Assembly (NCBI GenBank): GCA_947629415.1 | Contig: CANRDP010000012.1 | Location: forward strand, 1-39,599 | Length of the DNA: 39,599 nucleotides | Source: an uncultured Bacilli bacterium | Lineage (GTDB): Bacteria; Bacillota_I; Bacilli_A; RFN20; CAG-449 | Direction of reading: 5' to 3' | Shown: one piece after another, positions 15,773-23,972 of the stretch | Position numbering within the stretch: the first letter of the stretch is position 1 | How the letters are laid out: each line of letters starts with the position of its first letter | Notes under the pieces: model-generated | The model's input: the letters and a program-made list of their open reading frames with translations, nothing else | Database searches by the model: none | Told to the model about the DNA's origin: nothing | Program-made: the position numbers and the translations under genes

Positions 15773-18010
15773 TTAATCCTTTTCTTCTGCTTCCGAAGAA
15801 TCTTTTTCGTTTTTATTATTTTCTTGATTTTTTCCTCGATGTAATTTGAAATTTTTCTTACCATTTTCACGATTATTTTCTTCGCTTCGTTCCACTTTCT
15901 TTTCAAATTCTTTATGCGAAAGATTAATTCTTCCTTTTTCGTCGATTTCCGTGACGATGACTTTCAAGGTTTGCCCTAATTTTACGACATCACTCGGTTT
16001 ATCAACACGTTCCCAAGCTAAGCGAGAAACATGAACCATTCCATCGACATTTCCAAACAAATGAACAAAGCAACCAAAACTTTCGATTCGTACAACTTTT
16101 CCTTCGTAAATTTCACCGACTTTGGCTTCTTTTACAATATCTTCAATAATTGCTTTCGCACGATTTATGACTTCGCGATTCATGTGGTAGATAACAACTT
16201 TTCCATCATCACTGATATCGATTTTACAATTATCACATCGTGCAATGATATCATTGATCACTTTTCCCTGTTGCCCAATGACATCTCGGATTTTATCCGG
16301 ATTAATATGCAGAACATCCATCTTCGGAGCATATTTTCCGACATCTTTTCGTGGCTCTGGAATTGCATTTAAAATCACATCCATGATTTTTTCTCTTGCA
16401 CCATGAGCTTGAATTAAGGCTTCTCGCAAAATTTGTTCCGTAATTCCTTTGATTTTGATATCCATTTGCAAGGCAGTAATTCCATTTTTTGTTCCTGCTA
16501 CTTTGAAATCCATATCACCGAGATGATCTTCCATTCCTTGAATATCTGTCAATATGGTATAAGGATAGCCTTCTTCTAAAGGACCGGAAGTAATTAAACC
16601 CATCGCAATTCCCGCAACAGGAGCTTTAATCGGAACACCTGCGGCCATTAAAGCCATGGTAGACGCACAAATAGAAGCTTGCGAAGAAGATCCATTACTT
16701 TCCACGACTTCACTCACGACACGAATCGTATATGGGAAAGTTTCTTCATCCGGTATAACATACGAAAGTGCTCTTTCTCCTAAAGCACCATGACCGATTT
16801 CTCTTCTTCCGGGAGATCCCATTTTTCCGATTTCTCCGACAGAAAAAGGCGGAAAATTATAATGATGCATAAAGCGTTTGGAATCTTCTGGTGTTAAATT
16901 ATCGATAATCTGTTCATCACTTTCCGCACCTAAGGTAACGGCAGAGATTACTTGTGTTTGTCCACGAGTAAACATGGCACTGCCATGAACTCTGGGCAAT
17001 AAATCAATTTGAGCATCCAAAGGACGAATTTCATCTATTTTTCTTCCGTCTGGTCGAACTTTATCATAAGTAATAAGACGACGAACTTCATCTCGAACCG
17101 TATTTTCCATAATCTCTTTTACTTGTTTTAATGTGAGATTCTTTTCTTTTTCATCTTCATATTTTTTTGCTTCATATTGATCGAGAACTTCTTTCTCAAT
17201 AGCATCAATTGCATTCTGCCGCTCTAATTTATCGACAATAGAAACACTACGAATCAATCGATCTTTCGACAAATCATTTACCTCTTTTTGAAGTGATTCG
17301 GGTATGGCGTATAATTCTATTTTTCTCTTTGGTTTTCCGATTTCACGTGCAATTTCTTCTTGAAATTCACATAATCGTTGAATCGCTTTATGGCCGAACA
17401 TTATAGCTCCAAGCATGGATTCCTCATCGACTTCATTTGCCCCTGCCTCAACCATATTGATAGCTTTTTTTGTTCCGGCAACGGCAAGATTAATATCGGA
17501 TTTTTCTTTTTCTTCAAGAGTTGGATTGATAATATATTTTCCATCGACACGTCCGACATAAACTCCGGCAATCGGTCCGTCAAAGGGAATATCGGAAATG
17601 CATAATGCAAGAGAAGATCCAAACATAGCTGCCATTTCCGGAGTAGCATCTAAGTCTACCGACATAATCGTATTAACGACTTGTACTTCATTACGAAATC
17701 CTTCCGAAAACATTGGTCGCAAAGGGCGATCGATTAATCGAGCCGAAAGTGTAGCATGTTCCCCCGGTCTTCCTTCTCTTCTTAAGAAGCTTCCCGGAAT
17801 TTTACCAACGGCATATTGTTTCTCTTCATAGAGAACGGTAAGAGGAAAGAAATCTGTGTCTTTTGCTTCATCTGAGGCACAGGCTGTGGACAAAACCACG
17901 GTATCATTCAAACGAACCAAAACAGCACCATCTGCTTGTTTTGCAATTTCGCCTGCTTCAACGTTCAGTTTTTTTCCTTCAAAGTCCAACGAAAAAACTT
18001 TCTTTGACAT
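15773..18010 (-). CDS. pnp: Polyribonucleotide nucleotidyltransferase (PNPase)
   Basis: 745 residues. PNPase degrades RNA 3'-5' using phosphate and is a core of the RNA-decay machinery. Two RNase PH domains are visible: the first with [35 protein letters not shown], the second with [31 protein letters not shown] and [16 protein letters not shown]. The helical linker sits between them, followed by a KH domain ([16 protein letters not shown]) and an S1 domain ([21 protein letters not shown]). A charged Glu/Lys/Asn tail ends the protein. AAGGAG precedes the ATG, and an extended -10 (TGCTAAAAT, 18038-18046) puts the start about 20 bases upstream. Confidence 0.97.
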   Translation of the reverse strand: MSKKVFSLDFEGKKLNVEAGEIAKQADGAVLVRLNDTVVLSTACASDEAKDTDFFPLTVLYEEKQYAVGKIPGSFLRREGRPGEHATLSARLIDRPLRPMFSEGFRNEVQVVNTIMSVDLDATPEMAAMFGSSLALCISDIPFDGPIAGVYVGRVDGKYIINPTLEEKEKSDINLAVAGTKKAINMVEAGANEVDEESMLGAIMFGHKAIQRLCEFQEEIAREIGKPKRKIELYAIPESLQKEVNDLSKDRLIRSVSIVDKLERQNAIDAIEKEVLDQYEAKKYEDEKEKNLTLKQVKEIMENTVRDEVRRLITYDKVRPDGRKIDEIRPLDAQIDLLPRVHGSAMFTRGQTQVISAVTLGAESDEQIIDNLTPEDSKRFMHHYNFPPFSVGEIGKMGSPGRREIGHGALGERALSYVIPDEETFPYTIRVVSEVVESNGSSSQASICASTMALMAAGVPIKAPVAGIAMGLITSGPLEEGYPYTILTDIQGMEDHLGDMDFKVAGTKNGITALQMDIKIKGITEQILREALIQAHGAREKIMDVILNAIPEPRKDVGKYAPKMDVLHINPDKIRDVIGQQGKVINDIIARCDNCKIDISDDGKVVIYHMNREVINRAKAIIEDIVKEAKVGEIYEGKVVRIESFGCFVHLFGNVDGMVHVSRLAWERVDKPSDVVKLGQTLKVIVTEIDEKGRINLSHKEFEKKVERSEENNRENGKKNFKLHRGKNQENNKNEKDSSEAEEKD

Positions 18011-18321
18011 TTATTTAACTCCTTTTTAACGTTACTTATTTTAGCACACAATAAAAAAATCATATACATTTTCTTTTTTAATTGTAAAAATATTTTTTCC
18101 CATAAAAAGAAATGTATTTGAAAATATTTTTTTATTTTTGTTTTTTTATAAAACATGTTAAAAATTTTTCTTTTTTTAGAAGACAAAGAAAAAACAAAAT
18201 AGATCTCTATTTTTATTTCAAATAAAAAATTTATGCCCTTTGTATTTTTTTGTTTCTTTTATTTTTTCATGAATGCGAAATTGCGTTTCTTCACATAAAG
18301 GTAGCATTTTTCCCATATCTT
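18011..18321. other. Divergent promoter region between pnp and the mreB-like gene
   Basis: About 310 bases of extreme A+T content with no credible gene; the ORFs crossing it are low-complexity. On the minus strand an extended -10 (TGCTAAAAT, 18038-18046) serves pnp. The rest is T- and A-tracts that may favour bending. No structured leader such as the RNase III site of enterobacterial pnp was recognised. Confidence 0.5.
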
Positions 18322-18330
18322 TGCTATAAT
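18322..18330 (+). promoter_or_regulatory. Extended -10 promoter of the mreB-like gene
   Basis: TGCTATAAT, a perfect TATAAT with the upstream TG of extended -10 promoters, ends 18 bases before the ATG. No good -35 is visible, which is normal for this class. Confidence 0.7.
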
Positions 18331-18348
18331 AGAAAAACGAGGTAATCT

Positions 18349-19326
18349 ATGAAAAAAATCATCGGCATCGACTTCGGTACAAGTAATACATTCATCTATG
18401 TACCGAATAAAGGAAGTGTATACAATGAACCAACCGTCATTGCACTGGATCCCAAACAGAAACGTGTAATTGAAACTGGTTATCTTGCCGCGAAAATGAT
18501 TGGGCGAAGTTCCGAAGATATTTCCATCATTCACCCAGTTGTCCGTGGTGTCATTGCAAGAATCAATCCGAGTATTTTATATTTGAGAAATGCCTTGAAA
18601 GAGGCAAAATTAGGCCATAACTTTGATCAATACAGTGCCTTATTTGCAGTACCTTCCGATGTCACTCCCGTGGAAAAAAATGCCATTAAAACTGTGGCAA
18701 ATAGTTTGGGTATTACCGAGACTTATTTGGTGAACCAAGGATTTTTGGCCACTTTAGGGGCAAGTAATGATGAAGAGCGTCCCGGAAAACTTTGTGTCAA
18801 TATCGGTGGAGGAATTACCGATATTGTTGTTTCTTCCGGAAAAAATATTATTCGTTCTGCATCCTCTTATTTTTCCGGGAATCTGATTGATGAAGCAATT
18901 CTTAGACATCTTCGAAAAAAACATAACTTACTTGTTGGAGCAAAAACCGCCGAATTTATTAAAATGAAGATTGGATCCGTAGAAATTTATCCGGAAAACC
19001 GTTTAATCGAGGTTTCCGGACAGAATATGACCACTTTACTTCCACAAAGTATTGTCCTGTCTACTACAGAAATTCATAGTGTGTGCTTATCGAAAACGGA
19101 TGAACTGATTGATGCTGTTACAGACGTTTTAGCTCTTACTCCACCAGAAATTGCTTCCGATATTATTGCTAATGGCATTTTATTATGTGGAGGTGGTGCC
19201 TTGTTAACGGGTATGCGAGAATATTTGGAAAAGAATCTTACGATTCCTGTCCGTATTGGTCCTGACCCATTAACAAGTGTCATCAATGGTATTCGGGTTT
19301 ATATTCGAAATTTCAAGCTCGATTAA
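18349..19326 (+). CDS. MreB-family actin-like protein with altered catalytic residues
   Basis: 325 residues, usual length for MreB/Mbl, bacterial actins that guide wall synthesis beneath the membrane. The family is clear from IIGIDFGTSNTFIYVPNKG (phosphate-1), EPTVIALD, AVPSDVTPVEKNA, KTAEFIKMKIGS, TPPEIASDIIANGILLCGGGALLTG (adenosine/phosphate regions) and DPLTSVINGI. Two differences stand out. The phosphate-2 loop VDIGGGTT is VNIGGGIT here (N151 for Asp). The IEEPFAAAIGA segment that carries the catalytic Glu is VNQGFLATLGA (N129-Q130). Nucleotide binding looks possible, but hydrolysis may be reduced. mreC/mreD do not follow; a 5'-nucleotidase does. Called mreB-like because other paralogues probably exist elsewhere. 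Confidence 0.85.
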   Translation: MKKIIGIDFGTSNTFIYVPNKGSVYNEPTVIALDPKQKRVIETGYLAAKMIGRSSEDISIIHPVVRGVIARINPSILYLRNALKEAKLGHNFDQYSALFAVPSDVTPVEKNAIKTVANSLGITETYLVNQGFLATLGASNDEERPGKLCVNIGGGITDIVVSSGKNIIRSASSYFSGNLIDEAILRHLRKKHNLLVGAKTAEFIKMKIGSVEIYPENRLIEVSGQNMTTLLPQSIVLSTTEIHSVCLSKTDELIDAVTDVLALTPPEIASDIIANGILLCGGGALLTGMREYLEKNLTIPVRIGPDPLTSVINGIRVYIRNFKLD

Positions 19327-19348
19327 AAGAGTTTTTTAGGTGTTAATT

Positions 19349-20896
19349 ATGAAAAATAAAAGTTTAATTTTAGGAATGATCTTCTCCCTTTTTTTGGTGG
19401 GATGCAATGATTCTGCTACAACAAATTCATCAAATTCGGCAAATTCATCAACATCAAACATAACAAATCAAACAGAAAATTCTTTGAATACTCTATATGT
19501 TCTTTCGATTAATGATTTGCATGGAAATCTTATGCGGGATACAAAAGGAAGAAATGGTATGTCTTCCTTATCCTATATGATTGATGATTTTCGAGATAAG
19601 CAAAAAGATCTTGATGATGTTGTGCTTGTTGCCAATGGAGATATGTTTCAAGGACAGGCAATCTCCAATTTGGTTTTCGGTGCCTCGGTAATAAATGTTA
19701 TGAATGCTATGGATTTTGATATGATGGGAATCGGAAATCATGAATTTGACTGGGGTATTGAAAAAATATTATCTTATTGGGACGGCAATGAAACAAATGG
19801 CGAAGCAAATTTTCCCTTAGTCAATTCCAATGTCTATAATTCACGCAACGAATTGATTGATCATACCGTACCTTATACAATAGTTCAAAAAGAAAATTTA
19901 AAGATAGGTATTTGTTCTGCAATTGATCCTAGCCAAAAATCCAGCATTTTGAAAACAAAAAGCGATGGTTATGACTTTCGAAATACAGTTTTAAGTATAG
20001 GAAATACCGCGGAAATATTAAGAAAACAAGAACAATGCGATTTAGTAATTGCCAATATACACGATGGTGTTGCAAGTTCCAATAGTGTAAATTCGGAAAA
20101 TAATGCGGCAATTGCCAAATTGAGCGGAGATAAAAAAGTCGATGTCTTAATCAATGGTCATACACATTATAGAAATAGTGGATTGATTGCACGGAACAAT
20201 GATGTATCCTTACCGGTTGTACAAGCCGGATCTTCAGCATCAAGTCTTGGAATTATTACTTTAAATTTAAACGACAATAAAGAAGTAATAAGTGCCTCAG
20301 CCAAATGGGAATACACCAGCACAAATTATGATTCGGAAATCGAAAACCTGGTCAATCAAGAATATGAAAAAATACAAGATCAGGTGGAAGAAGTTTATGG
20401 TATTGGCGGAGAAAATGTGAGTCAGGAAAAAGATCTTTACTCCTGGGCAGCTTCTTGTATGCAAAAGGCAACGAATGCCGATATTGCCATCTCCAATAAT
20501 GGTGGTATCCGCGGAACCGGAAATATCAAAACAAATCAGGAAATTACCATCAATAATCTTTATGATATCAATCCTTTTGACAATGAAATATTATTGACGA
20601 CAAAAACCGGTCAGCAAATAAAAAGCTTTTTGAATTCAACCGGCAGTTCAAATTATTATAGAACAAAAGATGATGCTACTTATAGTACCTTCGATGATAA
20701 TACGAATTACCAGGTCGCCATTATTGATTATGTCGGATTTAAAAATAATTTTTCAATAGGAAATTATACAAATACGCATCTCATTTTCCGAGATCTTATG
20801 AAAGACGACATCAAAGAACGAAAAAAGCAAGGAAAAACATTCAAGCCCATTACCGAATCGGCTTCTTATTTAACTTATTGTGTTCCTAGTGTTTAA
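19349..20896 (+). CDS. 5'-nucleotidase/2',3'-cyclic phosphodiesterase family lipoprotein
   Basis: 515 residues from ATG 19349 (AGGTG 7 bases upstream; the track's GTG start overlaps that site). The signal MKNKSLILGMIFSLFLVGC has lipobox LVGC, so it is a surface lipoprotein, followed by a Ser/Asn/Thr-rich linker (about 20-45). The metallophosphoesterase half has LSINDLHGN, VANGDMFQG, GIGNHEFDWG, VIANIHDG and INGHTHYRNSG. The C-terminal 5'-nucleotidase domain has AISNNGGIRGTGN, then YDINPFDNEILL. Such enzymes release phosphate and nucleosides from external nucleotides. It follows the mreB-like gene by 22 bases in the same direction and probably shares its message. Its last 11 bases overlap the end of a convergent small gene. 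Confidence 0.92.
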   Translation: MKNKSLILGMIFSLFLVGCNDSATTNSSNSANSSTSNITNQTENSLNTLYVLSINDLHGNLMRDTKGRNGMSSLSYMIDDFRDKQKDLDDVVLVANGDMFQGQAISNLVFGASVINVMNAMDFDMMGIGNHEFDWGIEKILSYWDGNETNGEANFPLVNSNVYNSRNELIDHTVPYTIVQKENLKIGICSAIDPSQKSSILKTKSDGYDFRNTVLSIGNTAEILRKQEQCDLVIANIHDGVASSNSVNSENNAAIAKLSGDKKVDVLINGHTHYRNSGLIARNNDVSLPVVQAGSSASSLGIITLNLNDNKEVISASAKWEYTSTNYDSEIENLVNQEYEKIQDQVEEVYGIGGENVSQEKDLYSWAASCMQKATNADIAISNNGGIRGTGNIKTNQEITINNLYDINPFDNEILLTTKTGQQIKSFLNSTGSSNYYRTKDDATYSTFDDNTNYQVAIIDYVGFKNNFSIGNYTNTHLIFRDLMKDDIKERKKQGKTFKPITESASYLTYCVPSV

Positions 20897-21164
20897 TTCT
20901 TTTCGCAAGGAAATAAACGAAAAAAACAAAGAACTCGATAATTAAAATTATCATTAGTTCCACAAGATAAAATTGACCGCTATGTTCCGTGGAAAAAACA
21001 TTTTGGTCGAAACAAAAAACAACAATACCGCTTAAAATACTTAAAAATAAGCCAATTTCTCCAATGCTTTGAAAGCGTTGGAGTTTTTTTATACGATAGA
21101 AAAGAAAAAATCCTAAAATTTGAAAGGCAAGAACAAGGATGAGAATAAGTTTTTCAAAGGACAT
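20886..21164 (-). CDS. Small three-helix membrane protein, unknown
   Basis: 92 residues with three clear hydrophobic segments (about 5-24, 36-54 and 68-88) separated by basic loops (RIKKLQRFQ after the first, KRIKH at the end). No recognised family. The 3' end overlaps the convergent 5'-nucleotidase gene by 11 bases, so read-through would give antisense RNA. The upstream space to rpsO is only 29 bases and is filled by the rpsO terminator, so expression probably depends on read-through from rpsO. No strong ribosome site is visible (AAAGGAC-like sequence lies within the gene). I regard it as probably real but cannot assign a role. Confidence 0.5.
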   Translation of the reverse strand: MSFEKLILILVLAFQILGFFLFYRIKKLQRFQSIGEIGLFLSILSGIVVFCFDQNVFSTEHSGQFYLVELMIILIIEFFVFFVYFLAKRIKH

Positions 21165-21170
21165 AGAAAA

Positions 21171-21195
21171 AGAAAAAAAGCATCCGAGGATGCTT
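21171..21195 (-). terminator. rpsO terminator
   Basis: Arms AAGCATC (21178-21184) and GATGCTT (21189-21195) with a 4-base loop, followed on the minus strand by a seven-T run. It overlaps the rpsO stop codon (21194-21196). Confidence 0.85.
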
Positions 21196-21463
21196 ATTTA
21201 CGAATTCCGAGTTCTTTACAAAGAGCGACATAGCCTTCGTAGTCACTTTTTGACAAATAATCCAACAATCCTCTGCGCTTTCCGATGAGGCAGAACATTC
21301 CACGACGTGTATGTCCATCGTGAATATGTTTTTTCAAATGTTCTGTAAGATTGTTAATTCTTACTGTCAAAATAGCAATTTGTACTTTCGTAGATCCTGT
21401 ATCTTTTTCATCTTTTCCATACTTTTTTACAAGATCCAATTTTTCTTCTTTTGAAAGTGCCAT
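21194..21463 (-). CDS. rpsO: 30S ribosomal protein S15
   Basis: 89 residues, the standard size: MALSKEEKLDLVKKYG, DTGSTKVQIAILTVRINNLTEHLKKH, DGHTRRGMFCLIGKRRGLLDYL. S15 binds the central domain of 16S rRNA. AAAGGAGG precedes the ATG. A promoter TTGCAA-17-TAAATT lies at 21546-21574, giving a leader of about 75 bases that could fold (ACTTTTCT with AGAAAAAGT). S15 represses its own translation through such leaders in several bacteria, but the structures differ between groups and I cannot confirm it here. The neighbours truB-ribF upstream follow the Bacillus order. Confidence 0.97.
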   Translation of the reverse strand: MALSKEEKLDLVKKYGKDEKDTGSTKVQIAILTVRINNLTEHLKKHIHDGHTRRGMFCLIGKRRGLLDYLSKSDYEGYVALCKELGIRK

Positions 21464-21574
21464 TTTAACCTCCTTTATGAAATATTCTTAACTTTTTCTA
21501 AGTAAATGGATGGAGTTCCAATAAACTGAGAAAAGTCGCATGTTCAATTTACCATTCTTCTATTCTCATTGCAA
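21464..21574 (-). promoter_or_regulatory. rpsO promoter and leader
   Basis: TTGCAA (21569-21574), 17 bases, TAAATT (21546-21551), then about 75 bases of leader. A possible long stem pairs ACTTTTCT with AGAAAAAGT, one base bulged. A role in S15 autoregulation is inference. Confidence 0.65.
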
Positions 21575-21590
21575 GCAAAATAGCCAAAAA

Positions 21591-22496
21591 TCAATATTTT
21601 GCTTTTTTTATTTTCTTAAAATCTTCTTCTAATTGTATTTTTAATTCTCGAATAGTCGAAAATTTTTTCTCTTCTCGCAAAAATTCACAAAATTGAATTT
21701 GTAGGTCTTTACCATACAAATTCATCGAAAAATCAAATAAATAAACTTCCAAAATCGGTTGATTTAATTCTTTAATGGTCGGATGTGTTCCAATATTCAT
21801 CATTGCTTTATAAGTTTTTCCCTCAAAAACACATAATCCCCCATAAACACCATTTCCCGGTAATACATAAGGTGCGTTTAAAGCAATATTCGCGGTTGGA
21901 TAAAGAAATTTTTTTCCATTACCCAGGCCATGCTCCACTTTTCCTTTCACCATATAATATCGATTTAATAAACGCGTAACTTTTTCCACATTTCCCTGTT
22001 CCAGTTCTTTTAAAATCATCGTCGTGGAAATTTTTTCTTTTTTTTCATCAAGAAGCGAAAGAAAAACATGAACATCAAATGGATACGAAGGATAATTTTT
22101 TAAAGTTTCTACTTTACCTTCGGCATTTTTTCCGAAAGTATAGTCTTCTCCGACATAAATTTCTTTTGCTTTCAAAGGAATCAAGACTTTTTCGATAAAT
22201 TCTTCTTTGGACATGTCCTTAACTTCTTCGGTAAATTCCAAAACCAAAAAATAATCCATCCCGATTTTTTCCAAAAATTCTTCCCGATCCTCTAATGTCA
22301 TCAAAAATTTCGGATGTTTTTTTAAGGTGTTATTTTTCATTTGAAATGTCAATAACGCACTTTTTAAAGAAGATTTTGTCGCACCTTGAATCAATTCCAT
22401 ATGACCCAAATGTAAACCATCGAAAAATCCCAAACAAAGAGCTATCGGTTCGGAAAAAGTGGGAACATTATGAAAGTCAAAATCTATCCGTTTCAT
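21591..22496 (-). CDS. ribF: Bifunctional riboflavin kinase / FAD synthetase
   Basis: 301 residues. It converts riboflavin to FMN and FAD. The N-terminal nucleotidyltransferase domain shows CLGFFDGLHLGHMELI (the HxGH motif), LTLEDREEFLEKIGMD-like MTLEDREEF, and VGEDYTFGKNAEG; the ISTTMI segment links to the C-terminal kinase domain with VKGKVEHGLGNGKKFLYPTANI (flavin/ATP binding, PTAN) and GVYGGLCVFEGKTYKAMMNIGTHPT, then EVYLFDF. The ATG touches the truB stop (TAAATG), so translation is coupled to truB. No FMN riboswitch is visible. Confidence 0.95.
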   Translation of the reverse strand: MKRIDFDFHNVPTFSEPIALCLGFFDGLHLGHMELIQGATKSSLKSALLTFQMKNNTLKKHPKFLMTLEDREEFLEKIGMDYFLVLEFTEEVKDMSKEEFIEKVLIPLKAKEIYVGEDYTFGKNAEGKVETLKNYPSYPFDVHVFLSLLDEKKEKISTTMILKELEQGNVEKVTRLLNRYYMVKGKVEHGLGNGKKFLYPTANIALNAPYVLPGNGVYGGLCVFEGKTYKAMMNIGTHPTIKELNQPILEVYLFDFSMNLYGKDLQIQFCEFLREEKKFSTIRELKIQLEEDFKKIKKAKY

Positions 22497-23345
22497 TTAA
22501 AATAATCCCCTTAAAGTGTAAAAATATCCATCTTCTCTTTTTTCATAAATGGCTAAGGGCTCTTCATCATATGCCGATAATAATAAAATTGGAGATCCTG
22601 AGCAATCTAGCTGCAAACGCACACCATTTCTTACTTTTTTTTCATCTTCGGAATTTAAAAAAATACTGGGGAAAAAAGATAATGCCTCTTTCATGGTCAA
22701 AATATCTTTTACGGAAGTATCTTCCAATCGTTTGGCATTTTTCAAAGTAAAATTTCCTACCCTTACCCTTACGAGCATAGTTAAAACGGCCCCGCATCCG
22801 ATTTTCTTTCCGATATCCGCGGCCAACACACGAATATAGGTTCCCTTGGAACAAGTTACTTCAAACACAATTCGATGTTCCGTGACCGAAAGAATATTGA
22901 AATCAAAAATAGTAACTTTTCTTGGTTCTCTTTCAATAACTTCGCCACGCCGTGCTTTTTTATATAGTGCTTCTCCATTTACCTTTAAAGCCGAATACAT
23001 CGGAGGGATTTGATTTATCTCCCCAAGAAAACCATTAAAAATATTTTGTAACTCTTCTTTGGTAAGAGTCGGTACTTTTTCTCTTTTCACGATATTCCCG
23101 GTAAAATCAAAAGTATCCGTTTCAATTCCGAGTGTCAATTCGCCAATATAAGTTTTTTCTTTTGCTTCGATAAAAGAAGATATTTTCGTTGCTTTTCCCA
23201 AAGTTAATATCATTAAACCTTCTGCAAAAGGATCCAAAGTTCCCGTATGTCCGATTTTTTGCATATCAAAACGATGGCAAGCCTGATTGACCAAATCTCT
23301 TGAAGTAATTCCGCTTGGTTTGTTTAACAATAAAATTCCGTCCAT
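22497..23345 (-). CDS. truB: tRNA pseudouridine-55 synthase
   Basis: 282 residues from ATG 23345, chosen because AAGAGG lies just ahead and it gives the standard start MDGILLLNKPSGITS; the track's start, 7 codons up, lacks a site. TruB makes pseudouridine 55 in the T-loop of tRNAs. Motifs: KIGHTGTLDPFAEGLMILTLGKATK with the catalytic Asp in TLDP, QIPPMYSALKVNGEALYKKAR and CSKGTYIRVLAADIG. The C-terminal PUA-like part is short. A TATAAT (23368-23373) lies ahead on the minus strand. It heads the truB-ribF pair. Confidence 0.95.
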   Translation of the reverse strand: MDGILLLNKPSGITSRDLVNQACHRFDMQKIGHTGTLDPFAEGLMILTLGKATKISSFIEAKEKTYIGELTLGIETDTFDFTGNIVKREKVPTLTKEELQNIFNGFLGEINQIPPMYSALKVNGEALYKKARRGEVIEREPRKVTIFDFNILSVTEHRIVFEVTCSKGTYIRVLAADIGKKIGCGAVLTMLVRVRVGNFTLKNAKRLEDTSVKDILTMKEALSFFPSIFLNSEDEKKVRNGVRLQLDCSGSPILLLSAYDEEPLAIYEKREDGYFYTLRGLF

Positions 23346-23429
23346 AAAACCTCTTTTTTCGTACATAATTATATATGAAATGGATAAAATAAAAAAGGAA
23401 ACATCATTGAATAAAAAAAATTAAAAAAA

Positions 23430-23456
23430 TTAGCACTCATATATTGACAGTGCTAA
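23430..23456 (+). promoter_or_regulatory. CIRCE element 1 (HrcA operator)
   Basis: TTAGCACTC, nine bases, then CAGTGCTAA: one mismatch from the canonical HrcA operator. It covers the -35 of the hsp20 promoter. Confidence 0.9.
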
Positions 23457-23471
23457 AAAATATGCTATATT
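23444..23471 (+). promoter_or_regulatory. hsp20 promoter
   Basis: TTGACA (23444-23449), 16 bases, TATATT (23466-23471) with an upstream TG (TGCTATATT). It is embedded between and within the two CIRCE elements. Confidence 0.85.
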
Positions 23472-23475
23472 AGAA

Positions 23476-23502
23476 TTAGCACTTAGGAATATAGAGTGCT
23501 AA
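23476..23502 (+). promoter_or_regulatory. CIRCE element 2 (HrcA operator)
   Basis: TTAGCACTT, nine bases, GAGTGCTAA: one mismatch from canonical. It lies across the transcript start, 13 bases before the hsp20 ATG, with AAAGGAGG directly after. Confidence 0.92.
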
Positions 23503-23515
23503 AGGAGGAAATAAT

Positions 23516-23938
23516 ATGTCATCAAACAAAAAATCAAACGTTGGTTTCTGGGAAGATAATTTCTTCCGCGACTTATTTGATCTACCTTACGAACGCCGTC
23601 ACTCGGATTTAATGAAAACGGATGTCTATGAATCGGATAAAGATTATGTTTTAAATATCGAATTACCCGGATACGACAAAAAGGACATTTCCATTACTTT
23701 GGAAGATGGTTATTTGATTGTTGAAGCCAAAAAAGAATCCAAAGTGGATGAAAAAGACGAAAATGGAAGATATATCCGAAGAGAACGTTATTTAGGTAAT
23801 GTTTCTCGAAGTTATTATATCGGCGAAATCGATGAAAAAAATATTAAAGCAAACTTTGACAAAGGAATTTTAAGTTTATCTTATCCGAAAGAAGAAATGC
23901 AAAAAATCGAAACGAAAAAACATATTCAGATTGATTGA
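23516..23938 (+). CDS. Small heat-shock protein Hsp20
   Basis: 140 residues with an alpha-crystallin domain: KTDVYESDKDYVLNIELPGYDKKDISITLEDGYLIVEAKK, RRERYLGNVSRSYYIGE and the conserved NFDKGILSLSYPK (normally the A-x-x-x-n-G-v-L motif). It acts as an ATP-independent chaperone holding unfolded proteins in the cytoplasm. Expression should rise on heat when HrcA falls off the two CIRCE sites. AAAGGAGG lies 8 bases before the ATG. It is monocistronic, with a convergent terminator shared with trpS. Confidence 0.95.
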   Translation: MSSNKKSNVGFWEDNFFRDLFDLPYERRHSDLMKTDVYESDKDYVLNIELPGYDKKDISITLEDGYLIVEAKKESKVDEKDENGRYIRRERYLGNVSRSYYIGEIDEKNIKANFDKGILSLSYPKEEMQKIETKKHIQID

Positions 23939-23940
23939 TG

Positions 23941-23972
23941 AAAAAAAAGAGGAACGTCTCCTCTTTTTTTAA
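23941..23972. terminator. Bidirectional terminator between hsp20 and trpS
   Basis: Arms AAAAAAGAGGA and TCCTCTTTTTT (23943-23953 and 23959-23969) around a 5-base loop, with T-runs on both strands. It includes part of the trpS stop codon. Confidence 0.88.
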
